NCBI RefSeq assembly: GCF_963678865.1
Contig: NZ_OY787459.1
Location: 1,640,501-1,704,500, forward strand
Direction: 5' to 3'
From: Maridesulfovibrio sp.
Lineage (GTDB): Bacteria; Desulfobacterota; Desulfovibrionia; Desulfovibrionales; Desulfovibrionaceae
DNA: 64,000 bases
Shown: piece by piece, positions 8,222-17,279 of the stretch
Layout of the letters: every line of letters begins with the position of its first letter
Numbering within the stretch: position 1 is the stretch's first letter
The notes under the pieces: model-generated
The model's input: the letters and a program-made list of their open reading frames with translations, nothing else
Database searches by the model: none
Told to the model about the DNA's origin: nothing
Made by a program: the position numbers and the translations under genes

Positions 8222-9616
8222 TCAACTGCCCTCTTCCAATTCCAGACTTGCAAATTGTTCAATGGTCAATGACTGTTGAGGAGATCTGGTCTTATGCAAA
8301 CCAATCGTTGTAATATCAAGCGAGCAACTATCTGCAATCATTTCGGTAATGGTTGTTGCGCACATTCGCCCCTGACAAGGGCCCATCCCGGCTCGTGTCT
8401 GTATTTTGATCTGAGAAGGATGGCGTGCTCCCTGTGCTATGGCTTCCCGGATTTGTCCTGCTGTCAATTCTTCACAGCGACAGACAACGGTTTCATCATC
8501 AGGGGGAACCAGCGCCTGCCGGTTGGGTGGAAAGACATGGTCGAGAAATGGGCGAATCAACTTTTCGTGTTTGGCCTTGTTCAGATACGGCTGAGCCAAA
8601 CGGTCACGTTCCGAATCAGTAAATTTATCCAGCTGATAGGCAATGTTGATTGCAGCGATATGGCCTGCTACTTCCGCAACCTGTCCACCGAAAATTCCGC
8701 CGCCGTCGCCAGCTACAGAAATACCGGGAACACTCGTCTGCCCCCACTGATCAAGCACAGGTCTCCAGTACCGCTGCGGAACGTACCATTCGTGCTCACA
8801 ATTGAGCAGTTGGGTAAGACGCAGATTCGGGACTACCCCTTCGTGCAACAGAACAGTTGCTGCGGCCACTTCCTGCTTTTTACCACGGCAGGTAAAACGC
8901 AAACCTTCAGCCTGTTCCTTGCCGATTATAGAAAGATCGCGGCACCCTGTGTACACCGGCACGCCTGCGCGTTTAACCGCGTATTTCATCTGTAAACCTT
9001 TAAAAAGGTAGCTGCTTCGACGCAGTGCCCCGGGCAGATGGGGGATCGCCTTAAGATAATCTCGCATACCGGATGTTTCGACCATTGCGGCAATCTCAAC
9101 TCCGTTATCAATAAGGTGGCAGGCTGCCAGCAGCAACAGCGGTCCGCTGCCTGCCAGGACAACAGGACCTTCAGGCACCATATCTGCTGACTTGAACAGA
9201 ATGTCAGCTGCTGCGGCACCCATAACTCCGGGAAGCGTCCAGTTAGGAATCGGAACCGGTCGTTCCACTGCCCCGACGCTGAACAATAGTTGACGCGCAC
9301 GCACTCGATGCAGTGTGTCTGTGACTACAGTGTCAACATTGAATGAGCCTTCGATATTCCAGACAGTGTTGTTCGGCATATAGACAGCACCTGAAGCACG
9401 AAACTCGTCAACCAACTGCTTGCCTGCGAAATAATCCTTGCCAAGAACATGGGCGTTTTCCGGGAGACTCCTTTCAATTGAACGATATATTTGACCTCCG
9501 GGTTCGGGCTGCTCATCTACCACCAGAGCCGAAAGGCCCAATTTGTCGGCGGTGACCGCAGCCGCAAGTCCTCCGGGCCCAGCACCAACAATAATCAGAT
9601 CATAAAGCTTATCCAT
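8222..9616 (-). CDS. HcnB-like FAD/NAD-type oxidoreductase subunit with BFD-like [2Fe-2S] domain
   Basis: 464 residues. N-terminal FAD motif GAGPGG at 11-16 and a second dinucleotide motif near 150 (VVLAGSGPLLLLAACHL). A C-terminal bacterioferritin-associated-ferredoxin-like domain has cysteines at about 379, 381, 414 and 419 (CRCEE...GPCQGRMC). This is the layout of the A/B subunit of hydrogen cyanide synthase, opine oxidases and D-hydroxyproline dehydrogenases. It overlaps the small ferredoxin gene by 8 bp, indicating translational coupling. Probable electron-transfer subunit; substrate unknown. Confidence 0.85.
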   Translation of the reverse strand: MDKLYDLIIVGAGPGGLAAAVTADKLGLSALVVDEQPEPGGQIYRSIERSLPENAHVLGKDYFAGKQLVDEFRASGAVYMPNNTVWNIEGSFNVDTVVTDTLHRVRARQLLFSVGAVERPVPIPNWTLPGVMGAAAADILFKSADMVPEGPVVLAGSGPLLLLAACHLIDNGVEIAAMVETSGMRDYLKAIPHLPGALRRSSYLFKGLQMKYAVKRAGVPVYTGCRDLSIIGKEQAEGLRFTCRGKKQEVAAATVLLHEGVVPNLRLTQLLNCEHEWYVPQRYWRPVLDQWGQTSVPGISVAGDGGGIFGGQVAEVAGHIAAINIAYQLDKFTDSERDRLAQPYLNKAKHEKLIRPFLDHVFPPNRQALVPPDDETVVCRCEELTAGQIREAIAQGARHPSQIKIQTRAGMGPCQGRMCATTITEMIADSCSLDITTIGLHKTRSPQQSLTIEQFASLELEEGS

Positions 9617-9914
9617 TTGCTATATCCTTGTTGGAGTACTGTCGATTGATTACCATACCGTCCCGCACCTGAATTTTGCAGGCCTGTTGATTGGGGATTC
9701 CATCAATTTCCATGAGGCATTCGTAGCATACGCCCATATGGCAGTATGCAGAACGGTGTTCGCCACTGATTGGCGAAGTCCGATTATAACCTGCCCCGGC
9801 CGCCATAACCGCGGCTATAACGGTATCCATTGCCGGAACTTTCAGCTCCTCGCCTTCAAATATAATGGTCACTAGATCTTCTTCTGACCTATTTTCATGC
9901 AACCTTTTCAACAT
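9609..9914 (-). CDS. HcnA-like (2Fe-2S)-binding subunit
   Basis: 101 residues with a plant-ferredoxin-type ligand set C58, C63, C66 and C79 (CHMGVCYEC...C). AAGGAG precedes the ATG. In HcnA/OoxA/HypE-type enzymes this small subunit completes the flavin/FeS chain between the amine-oxidising subunit and the quinone pool. It overlaps the next gene and lies 13 bp behind the aspartase fusion, so all are one transcript. Confidence 0.85.
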   Translation of the reverse strand: MLKRLHENRSEEDLVTIIFEGEELKVPAMDTVIAAVMAAGAGYNRTSPISGEHRSAYCHMGVCYECLMEIDGIPNQQACKIQVRDGMVINRQYSNKDIANG

Positions 9915-9927
9915 CTAAAACTCCTTA

Positions 9928-11790
9928 TTAAATTTCCCGCGGATCAGTCATGTTTTCCGGGCGGAGAATCTCGTCCAGTTGTTCTTTGGTAAGCACCCCT
10001 TTTGCGAGTACGATATCGTACACGCTGGCATCGGTCCCAAGAGCTTCCTTGGCGATCGCTGCGGACTGCTCATAACCGATAACAGGGACCAATGCTGTCA
10101 CCAGACCGATACTGCGCTGAACATAGCTCCTGCACACGTCTCTATTGGCTTCGATACCACTTATGCAGCGCTCCACCAGAGATATGCAGCCGTTTTTAAG
10201 AATCATCATCCCATGCAGCAGGTCATATGCGATAATCGGCTCTGCCATGCACAGTTCCAGTTCACTGGACTCTGCAGCCATGGAAACCACGGTGTCATAA
10301 CCCATGACTTGGTAACATATCTGGTTCATCACTTCAGGAAGAACCGGATTAACCTTGCCCGGCATAATAGATGAACCGGGCTGCATCGGGGGCAGATTGA
10401 TCTCGTTCAAGCCACATCTGGGCCCGGAAGAAAGTGCGCGCAGGTCGTTACAAATTTTGGATATCTGCACGGCCACCAGTTTCAGGCTGGCTGACATGCG
10501 TACAAAAACTCCTGCATTTTGTGTTGCTTCCACCAGATTTTTTGCTCTCCTGACAGGAAAACCGCTGATTGCCGCAAGCTTTTTCGCCACCAGATCGGCA
10601 TAGCCCCGGGGGCTGTTAATACCGGTTCCAATAGCCGTAGCTCCCAGGTTAATATCAAGAAATGCCTCGGCGGTTTGCTCCATGGTACTGATGGAACTGT
10701 CTATCATCACTGCGTAGGCGCTGAACTCCTGACCGAGGGTCATGGGAACCGCATCCTGATTTTCCGTGCGTCCCATTTTGAGTACATCCTTAAATTTCTC
10801 TCCCTTGCTCGCAAGAGCATTCCTAAAAACCCGCAGTGAGCAGATAAGATCGTGGCTGGAGAGCAGTACCGCCAACTTTATCGCCGTGGGGTACGCATCG
10901 TTTGTGGATTGAGAACAATTAACATGATCATTGGGGTGCAGGTGGTGGTACTCCCCTTTGTTATAACCCATGATCTCCAAGCCCCGGTTTGCAATCACCT
11001 CGTTGGCGTTCATGTTGGTCGAAGTCCCTGCACCGCCCTGAAACATGTCCACGGTAAAATGTTCATGCAGTTCGCCGCCCAGAATTTCATCACAAGCCTG
11101 ACAAATGGCATTCATTCTGGTGTCGTCAAGAGTCCCTAATTCATTATTGGTCTGGGCCGCCGCCTTTTTCACCATGGCCAAAGCTTCAACCATATGTTCA
11201 AAATTATTAAGATATATTCCTGAAATGGAAAAATTTTCCATGGCCCGCAGGGTTTGAACACCATAGTAGGCATGACCGTAGACATCTCTTGTACCAAGAG
11301 AATCTTTTTCCCGACGCAACCCGCTGATCAGCAGATCCCCACTGTTACTCTTGCAATGGACACTATCCGCAAGCATACGCATGCGACGGTTGATCCCAAC
11401 CGCAACCTGAGCAACTATCCGATAAAACAACTCCGGATTGTTTTCTTTGAAAGATTCAATCTTTTCCTCAGTTATCTGCCAAATTCTGGCTCCGGTTCGC
11501 GTAAACGCGCCATTGGAGTGAGAGTCCTTCTCGAGAAGAGCACCTTCGCTGATCATGGAACCGGAAACTATTGTTCCAACCTTGCGAGAAGTGCCATGAA
11601 TACCACGCATCAGTTCAAGCTCGCCTTCAAGGATGATTCCAGCCCAACGACGTGGGCTTGATTCATAGAATATCCATTCATCCTGCTGATATACCCGTTC
11701 TTCACCTTCAGCGATCAGGATAACCAGATCCTCTTCGCTGATACCGGTTGACCTAGCTGCCTGACGGACAATATTCTGTTCAATTCTCAT
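9928..11790 (-). CDS. Aspartate ammonia-lyase fused to an N-terminal CRP-like domain
   Basis: 620 residues; ordinary aspartases have about 470. Residues 1-150 form a cyclic-nucleotide-binding-type jelly roll (GIILEGELELM, then SEGALLEKD). Residues 155-620 are a complete aspartase, with GTRDVYGHAYYGVQTLRA, GRTENQDAVPMTLGQEF and the signature GSSIMPGKVNP at about 472. Aspartase splits aspartate to fumarate and ammonia, here likely feeding fumarate to respiration. The phosphate-binding cassette lacks the usual Arg (HSNGAFT where pRxAt is expected), so cAMP may not be the ligand. A DNA-binding domain is absent. The ribosome site is weak. Confidence 0.9.
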   Translation of the reverse strand: MRIEQNIVRQAARSTGISEEDLVILIAEGEERVYQQDEWIFYESSPRRWAGIILEGELELMRGIHGTSRKVGTIVSGSMISEGALLEKDSHSNGAFTRTGARIWQITEEKIESFKENNPELFYRIVAQVAVGINRRMRMLADSVHCKSNSGDLLISGLRREKDSLGTRDVYGHAYYGVQTLRAMENFSISGIYLNNFEHMVEALAMVKKAAAQTNNELGTLDDTRMNAICQACDEILGGELHEHFTVDMFQGGAGTSTNMNANEVIANRGLEIMGYNKGEYHHLHPNDHVNCSQSTNDAYPTAIKLAVLLSSHDLICSLRVFRNALASKGEKFKDVLKMGRTENQDAVPMTLGQEFSAYAVMIDSSISTMEQTAEAFLDINLGATAIGTGINSPRGYADLVAKKLAAISGFPVRRAKNLVEATQNAGVFVRMSASLKLVAVQISKICNDLRALSSGPRCGLNEINLPPMQPGSSIMPGKVNPVLPEVMNQICYQVMGYDTVVSMAAESSELELCMAEPIIAYDLLHGMMILKNGCISLVERCISGIEANRDVCRSYVQRSIGLVTALVPVIGYEQSAAIAKEALGTDASVYDIVLAKGVLTKEQLDEILRPENMTDPREI

Positions 11791-11883
11791 AGTGCTTGTT
11801 TATTCCAACTCTAAAAAGATAGAGAGTTAATGGATGTAGGTGGAGAAAACTCTCCCGAACACCGTGCCTGAGTCTTTGTTTCA

Positions 11884-12450
11884 CTAGTGGGTAACGTTTT
11901 TGCCTGCGCTGTGGCTGCTGATTATCCGCTCAATTCGCTCAAGGGCTCGAGCTGTTGTTTTTATCTGATCTCTGGGAAAAGCAACCGGATACTGAAGGGG
12001 CGGCATGCCCAGAAAGGCCAGCCCTCCCCCATAGGGGGTGAGCATGACAGTTACCTTTCCACCGGTGAGCGTAATGGTAAGCCCTCCCAGATCCAAGTCC
12101 CGGAGCGTTGCCATGAGAATGGTGTCGGCATGCAACCGGTCTATCAAATGTTGACCTATCTGACAGTTGCCTTTGCATCCGAACCGCCCACTCCTGAAAC
12201 GCAGTGAACAAGATCCTGTCAATTGGATTTCCCGCTCCAGACAAAGATTAACGGACATTGTTCCTCCCAAAAGCTGGCGCTGCCAGGTCTGAATCGCGGT
12301 CAGCCCCTGCAGTGTGCCCGGAAGGTCCGAGAACCGTACATCCCCGCTTTCGGTCAACTCCGCATCTCCCCATAGTGGGGAAAAAAGGCGTGAAGTCTGA
12401 AGAATGGCTGCATTGGCTGCGTTGACACGTTTCTGTCTTGATCGGAACAT
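11884..12450 (-). CDS. Conserved hypothetical protein in the PII/permease cluster
   Basis: 188 residues beginning MFRSRQKRVNAANAA, with a GSCSLRFRSGRFGCKGNC segment and a beta-rich C-terminal half (LTITLTGGKVTVMLTPYG). It has no signal peptide or membrane segment. A GGAG-type site precedes the ATG. It lies 17 bp behind the PII-like gene and 93 bp before the aspartase fusion. It might belong to the DUF3156 family, sometimes found near amino-acid permeases, but I am not certain. Function unknown. Confidence 0.65.
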   Translation of the reverse strand: MFRSRQKRVNAANAAILQTSRLFSPLWGDAELTESGDVRFSDLPGTLQGLTAIQTWQRQLLGGTMSVNLCLEREIQLTGSCSLRFRSGRFGCKGNCQIGQHLIDRLHADTILMATLRDLDLGGLTITLTGGKVTVMLTPYGGGLAFLGMPPLQYPVAFPRDQIKTTARALERIERIISSHSAGKNVTH

Positions 12451-12467
12451 AGTATCTCCTGCTTGTC

Positions 12468-12791
12468 CTAGATGTTCTGGTCGCCTGAGCGAATGGTATA
12501 TGCTTCGGCTACCTGAAGTACGAACACTCTACCATCGCCATGGTTGCCGTCCCCTGTTCTAGCCGCCTCCATGATGGTTCTAACAGCAGCTGCTTTCTGA
12601 TCGTCATCCACGAAGGTTTGAATCATTTCTTTAGGAATATCCTTATAAATCATGTCACCGACTTTGAGACCGCTCTGGTTCCCACGTCCGATAACGGGGA
12701 ATTTAGTCATGCCGTACACGCCTATTTCGGCGAGAGCATCAGTAACTTCAGTAATCTTTTCTGGGCGAATAATGGACTGAATAAGATACAT
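12468..12791 (-). CDS. PII-family signal protein with an atypical T-loop
   Basis: 107 residues. N-terminal MYLIQSIIRPEKITEVTDAL and the C-terminal PII signature GDGNHGDGRVFVLQV identify the family. The T-loop region (GRGNQSGLKVGDMIYKDIPKE) is short and lacks the uridylylated Tyr in its usual TELYRGAEY context, so it is neither GlnB nor GlnK. It is encoded directly behind an APC permease, like glnK behind amtB. Probable role: reporting ATP/ADP and a metabolite state to the permease or the oxidising enzymes (inference). Good AAAGGAG site. Confidence 0.85.
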   Translation of the reverse strand: MYLIQSIIRPEKITEVTDALAEIGVYGMTKFPVIGRGNQSGLKVGDMIYKDIPKEMIQTFVDDDQKAAAVRTIMEAARTGDGNHGDGRVFVLQVAEAYTIRSGDQNI

Positions 12792-12839
12792 GGTATCTCC
12801 TTTGGGTTATATTTATTTGTCATCTGAGGCGACGACGGC

Positions 12840-14303
12840 TTAAATAGTGGTTGCGCTAGAGGTCGATCCGCTACCCGGAGCGATTACAAAGGTGGCCGGA
12901 ATGCCGTTTTTATAGAGTTCTTTTTCCACCAGCCCCCACTCCTCCTGAGCTTCTTGAATATCCATGGGCCGGAACATGGGCTCCTTGATAACAAACCGGA
13001 GCCAGAAAATGACGTAGACGAGTGTGCAGGCTATCATGACGCCGACCAGACGGAAGATTATACTTTCCATTTCCGGAACTGGTGCGATGTTGATAATGGC
13101 ATAGACCATGCCTAGAGATCCGATAATTTGAGGAATCGGATAGAACGGTGTTTTGTATGGTCGCCTCTGGCTCGGATAACGCCGACGGAGGATGAGGACA
13201 TCAATATGCGCGATCACATAGGAGAAGAGCCAGGAACAACAGGCCGCAAGAATATAAACGATAAGGTTCGGGGCTTCATGGATGCCACCGAAATAAGTGA
13301 CACTCATGGCCCCAGCCATGAAGAGGATGCCGACCCATGGCGTTTGAAAACGGGGATGGATAAGCCGAAAGACTCTAGGAAGTTCACGGCTGACAGCCAT
13401 GCCGTAGAGCATGCGGGGAACCACGCCGATGACCGTATTGATGGTGCTTGCGCTGGCGAAGATTGAAACGACGGAGATCCAGATCATTCCTGGCCTGCCA
13501 AGCATAGCCAGTGCCATATCGACATGGGGGTGATTGGAGGTTGTCAGCTGTTCAGCCGGAACAAACTTGAGTGAGGCGTATCCATAGACCAGGTTGACAA
13601 AGAAGATAGCCAGCAAGCCGTAGATCATAGCTTTTGGGATGTTCTTTTCCGGCTGTTTGGCTTCTTGAGCCATGGGGGTGACAAATTCAATACCGATATA
13701 CAGCCAGATAGCCAGAGCTGTCAGACCGAAAACTCCCATGCCCATGGGATTGAAGGGCTGATCGGGCATAACCGGGGCAGGTAGCGTACCTATACCGGTA
13801 AGGCCTATGATTCCGAGCAGAGCCATGGATATCATCATGGTCATTGTGAAGATAATTTGAAGCTTGGCAAAAATATCCACACCGATGACATTTGTAATGG
13901 TCAGGACGGCCAGAAGCAGCCCCCCCCATAGAACAGGGGGAATGCCGGGCGTAAAGGTCTCCGTGATAACGGACCCAGCTACAGCCAACTCCGCCGGTGC
14001 TGCGAACAGATTGGGAATAATATATGCGAGGATGACCGCAGCCATAGCCGGCAAACTTCCCAAGGCGACTTTTGTATAAGAACGGAGTCCCCCGGCATGA
14101 GGCATCATACAAGCAAGTTCCGCATAACTTTGAGCTGAAAAGAGTTGCAGAATCCATGCTGCAGCCATGGCAATAACAAAACCTCCGCCGGCCAGGCCCA
14201 TACCTTGGCCTAGTGATACCAGTGTGCTGGAAGCGACTACCAGCCCCACCGCTACGGAAAAGCAGGAAAAAAAACCGAGGGTCTTTCGAAGTTCCGTTTT
14301 CAT
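12840..14303 (-). CDS. APC-family amino-acid permease
   Basis: 487 residues from the second ATG (14303; GGAG seven bases upstream; the ATG four codons earlier lacks spacing). About 12 hydrophobic segments are visible, with the APC entry GFFSCFSVAVGLVVASSTL in TM1 and YAELACMMPHAGGLRSY after TM2. It should import the amino acid or amine that the operon oxidises, by cation symport or exchange. Next downstream is the PII-like gene. Confidence 0.88.
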   Translation of the reverse strand: MKTELRKTLGFFSCFSVAVGLVVASSTLVSLGQGMGLAGGGFVIAMAAAWILQLFSAQSYAELACMMPHAGGLRSYTKVALGSLPAMAAVILAYIIPNLFAAPAELAVAGSVITETFTPGIPPVLWGGLLLAVLTITNVIGVDIFAKLQIIFTMTMMISMALLGIIGLTGIGTLPAPVMPDQPFNPMGMGVFGLTALAIWLYIGIEFVTPMAQEAKQPEKNIPKAMIYGLLAIFFVNLVYGYASLKFVPAEQLTTSNHPHVDMALAMLGRPGMIWISVVSIFASASTINTVIGVVPRMLYGMAVSRELPRVFRLIHPRFQTPWVGILFMAGAMSVTYFGGIHEAPNLIVYILAACCSWLFSYVIAHIDVLILRRRYPSQRRPYKTPFYPIPQIIGSLGMVYAIINIAPVPEMESIIFRLVGVMIACTLVYVIFWLRFVIKEPMFRPMDIQEAQEEWGLVEKELYKNGIPATFVIAPGSGSTSSATTI

Positions 14304-14522
14304 ATTAAACTCCATAGGTGTACGTGGTTACCTGATTATGACAAATTCATCTCTGGCTGAACCGCGCCATGCGCTTCATCCGCTGTGCCGCATTGCAGCA
14401 ATGGTTAATCCCTGCCGAATTACGGACCGTTGCACCGTATCTACTACCTGTCTTTCCTCGACAGACTGGGCTGGATGATGGAGTTGCTCCCAAGACAGGA
14501 TGTCCCATGTATTGAATTGTCA

Positions 14523-15659
14523 TTAGGCTAGATAGGGTTCATCCCAAAGATTCAGGGTTGTACCGATGCCCTTTTCCAAAGCATTTCGATACACGATGGT
14601 ACCCCAGGCCACGTCTTCCACGGGAAGTCCTCCCACCGAATAAACAATGATTTCATCTTCATTTTTACGGGCAGGAAGTTTTCCGGTAAGCACATCGCTG
14701 AGATCTTCAAGCTGATCCTTAGCCAGCCGTCCATCGGCCATAAGATCCATGCAGTGCACAGCCGGGATGGGGATGGTATGGTAGGCAGGATACGGCATTT
14801 CTTCAGCCCATGCCTCGTACAGGGGGACATAATCAGCCACGTTACGCGCCCTGTTGAGGATAAAATCGTCATCAAATCGCGCAGCAGCCGGGCAGCAGAC
14901 AAATGCACCGGGCTTGATCCACTCTTCCTTTACATAGGGATACTCATTAATATCTCCAGTAGGAGACGATGTCCCCAGAAAGAGGATATCCGCATCCTTT
15001 GCTGCACCTTCAATATCATCAGCGATAACTATTTCGCTGACGGTGGGATATTTGCCCTTCACATAATCAATGAAGCTCTGCATTGATTTCTTGCCCCTGC
15101 CTTTGATCTGCACGCGCTTGATACCGGGGCGCACGGTCATAAAGGAATCAAATGCGGTCCTACTCATGACTCCGGGACCGACTATGCCCACGGTCCTGGA
15201 CTCTTCACGCGAGTAATACCGGGCACCGACGCCGGGTATCGCCCCCGTGCGGTAGGCACTAAGGATATTGGCGGACATATGAGCCATAGGAGCGCCGGTA
15301 TCCTTGTCATTCAAGGTCAACATCAGGATGGAGCGCGGCAGCTCTTTTTGCTTGTTTTGGGAGTTGGAACCGTACCACTTCATGCCCACCATATCGAACT
15401 GGCCGCCGAGATATGCAGGCATAGCCATGAATCTGCGATCGGGACCGTCTACCGGCATATTGGGAAAGGGTGATTCTTCAGGAAATACCATCATGATGCC
15501 ATGAGAGTTGTTACCTGCTCCCCCCATACGAAAGTCGCCCATTTTGAGCAGCCGGAACATCTCTTCCATAGCATTTACGCAACCCAACATGTCGGTTACA
15601 CCAGCTTCGATCATGTCGTTTTCGTTCAGATATAAAAAATCAATTTTAGGGTTTGCCAT
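14523..15659 (-). CDS. Ornithine cyclodeaminase / mu-crystallin family protein
   Basis: 378 residues. The Rossmann motif GIVGPGVMSR lies at about 173-182; LSAYRTGAIPGVGARYY before it and PGAFVCCPAAARFDDD after it fit the OCD/mu-crystallin superfamily. Members include ornithine cyclodeaminase, alanine dehydrogenase, ketimine (pyrroline-carboxylate) reductases and opine-type synthases. Next to an imine-generating flavoenzyme and a RidA protein, imine reduction or cyclodeamination is plausible. Exact reaction unassigned. AAGGAG site before the ATG; second gene of the operon, 28 bp behind ridA. Confidence 0.82.
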   Translation of the reverse strand: MANPKIDFLYLNENDMIEAGVTDMLGCVNAMEEMFRLLKMGDFRMGGAGNNSHGIMMVFPEESPFPNMPVDGPDRRFMAMPAYLGGQFDMVGMKWYGSNSQNKQKELPRSILMLTLNDKDTGAPMAHMSANILSAYRTGAIPGVGARYYSREESRTVGIVGPGVMSRTAFDSFMTVRPGIKRVQIKGRGKKSMQSFIDYVKGKYPTVSEIVIADDIEGAAKDADILFLGTSSPTGDINEYPYVKEEWIKPGAFVCCPAAARFDDDFILNRARNVADYVPLYEAWAEEMPYPAYHTIPIPAVHCMDLMADGRLAKDQLEDLSDVLTGKLPARKNEDEIIVYSVGGLPVEDVAWGTIVYRNALEKGIGTTLNLWDEPYLA

Positions 15660-15687
15660 AGTCTTATCTCCTTAATGTCTAAAAAAG

Positions 15688-16083
15688 TTAGCCGAGTTCA
15701 CACCCGATATGAGCTTCAAGTTCAATTTCCACAAACTGGGTCGGACGATTAAGCTTGGGAGTTTCAACCATTGTGAATAACGGCCTTATGTCCTTAAAAC
15801 GTTCACTGTAAGCTGCGGCTACTTCCTTAGCGAGAGCCATGTCCGTGACATAAGCTTTTACTTTGATCACATCTGAGGCAGAGGCTCCGGCCTGCTGCAA
15901 CAGATCGATAAATTTAGTGAATATGTATGCTGCCTGCTCCCCAGCGCTTTCACCGGCGACAGTCCCGTCCGGCATTACTGCAGTAGTGCCGCCGATGTAG
16001 ACATGATCCCCGACCTTCACCATTCGAGAGTATCCGGCGATATCTTCTAGAGGTGCTCCTGACGAATAATTAATACGCTGCAT
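15688..16083 (-). CDS. RidA-family (YjgF) reactive imine/enamine deaminase
   Basis: 131 residues from the ATG at 16083, which has AAAAGGAG nine bases upstream (an ATG 13 codons earlier lacks a site). It has the RidA fold pattern: GDHVYIGGTTA, VIKVKAYVTD and an R-containing C-terminal segment (LNRPTQFVEIELEAHI). RidA proteins hydrolyse 2-imino acids to 2-oxo acids and ammonia. This fits the flavin dehydrogenase later in the operon, which would produce an imine. First gene of the minus-strand island operon. Confidence 0.85.
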   Translation of the reverse strand: MQRINYSSGAPLEDIAGYSRMVKVGDHVYIGGTTAVMPDGTVAGESAGEQAAYIFTKFIDLLQQAGASASDVIKVKAYVTDMALAKEVAAAYSERFKDIRPLFTMVETPKLNRPTQFVEIELEAHIGCELG

Positions 16084-16487
16084 AATGCTTTCTCCTTTTG
16101 CAGTGCTAAACTGTCCATTCATTCATCAACAAAAAGCACACAGACATATTGGAAAAAACGGAACAATGTTAAAGCAGGCCACATCACACACAGAGCCAAA
16201 TATCAAATTTTAATATTAAATTACAGATACTTAGTAGATATTTTTTCACCAAGACAACATATTCACATTTCACAAAATTGATATCATATTACAAAAATGA
16301 AGCACGGATTAGACATAAAACAACATTTTTGTAAAAAAATGCCTACGTGATAAAAAGTGGGAACAAAAAGCCATAAGAGTAAATCAGCTGTTACTCTGGC
16401 CTGTTACGTCTGGACATGGGCTGGAGGGGGGATGGTGATTTTCTTTGGCGTTGTTGTTGCATACTTCGGTACGACTGGAGGTAAATT
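16084..16487. other. Divergent regulatory region between the island operon and its AraC regulator
   Basis: 404 bp without a gene, AT-rich in its left two thirds. It must hold the promoters of the ridA-led operon and of the AraC-type gene. No clear sigma-70 or sigma-54 element is visible for the operon side. A sigma-54-like element for the regulator is listed separately. Confidence 0.6.
16446..16461 (+). promoter_or_regulatory. Possible sigma-54-like promoter of the AraC-type gene
   Basis: TTGGCGTTGTTGTTGCA has GG and GC doublets separated by exactly ten bases and a good -12 half, but TGGCG replaces TGGCAC. The predicted start near 16472 leaves about 15 bases before the GTG. No enhancer-binding activator is encoded in the island. 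Confidence 0.35.
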
Positions 16488-17279
16488 GTGATTACGGAAA
16501 AAACCTACATGCCGGAGCAACCCTTTTTTCAACTATCGACGGCAGGCTATGTATCCCAATTGTCTATGTGCGACAGAGGGGTGGCCCAATATTATAGTTT
16601 TGTGAATCTGAATGCAGATAACGCCATCACAGCTGTTCCGGATGGGACAATAGACATCATCATTCAATGTTCGGGCAATCACCCCAGAGCGCAAGTGTGC
16701 GGCTCCGTCAAGAAGGGGCGACAGGTCAAATTTGAACTGGGAGTAGAGTATTTCGGAATTAGATTCTTTCCTGGAACGGCAGATGCGTTGTTACAGTGTC
16801 CTCTCAATCTATTTACCGACCAGGAAGTTCTCCTTGAAAATGTTTGTGACAGAGCGGATGAGTTAGTAGAACGGATCAGCAATGCAACCTCGTTCAAAGA
16901 ACGTATCTGTTTCTTTGAACAGTATTATGCAAAACGGATTCGGGAAAATTCTGGCGTGTCCACATTGATCCCCTACCTGATTGATAAGATCAACAAGTCT
17001 CACGGAGATATAAAAGTCGGCGATTTGGCGGAGGATACCGGCTACTCGACTCGTCACATAAGCGGCCAATTTTCAAGGGCTGTTGGAATTTCGCCGAAAC
17101 TGTATTCTCGCATCGTCCGTTTTCAGCGATGCCTAGGTCTGCTGTGGGGACAGGAGCAACTATCGTACGCCAGCCTTGCACAAGACAGCGGATATTATGA
17201 TCAGGCTCATTTCATCAATGAGTTCCGTGAGTTCTCACTTTGCACCCCTGCGCAGGCCTTAGGGACAAGTGTGCAGTAA
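16488..17279 (+). CDS. AraC-family transcriptional regulator
   Basis: 263 residues from a GTG with GGAGG seven bases upstream. The N-terminal 150 residues form a beta-rich sensor region (VPDGTIDIIIQ). The C-terminal about 100 residues hold the double helix-turn-helix of AraC/XylS: IKVGDLAEDTGYSTRHISGQF then LSYASLAQDSGYYDQAHFINEF. Divergent from the ridA-led operon, so it probably controls that operon in response to the imported amino compound. Confidence 0.85.
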   Translation: MITEKTYMPEQPFFQLSTAGYVSQLSMCDRGVAQYYSFVNLNADNAITAVPDGTIDIIIQCSGNHPRAQVCGSVKKGRQVKFELGVEYFGIRFFPGTADALLQCPLNLFTDQEVLLENVCDRADELVERISNATSFKERICFFEQYYAKRIRENSGVSTLIPYLIDKINKSHGDIKVGDLAEDTGYSTRHISGQFSRAVGISPKLYSRIVRFQRCLGLLWGQEQLSYASLAQDSGYYDQAHFINEFREFSLCTPAQALGTSVQ

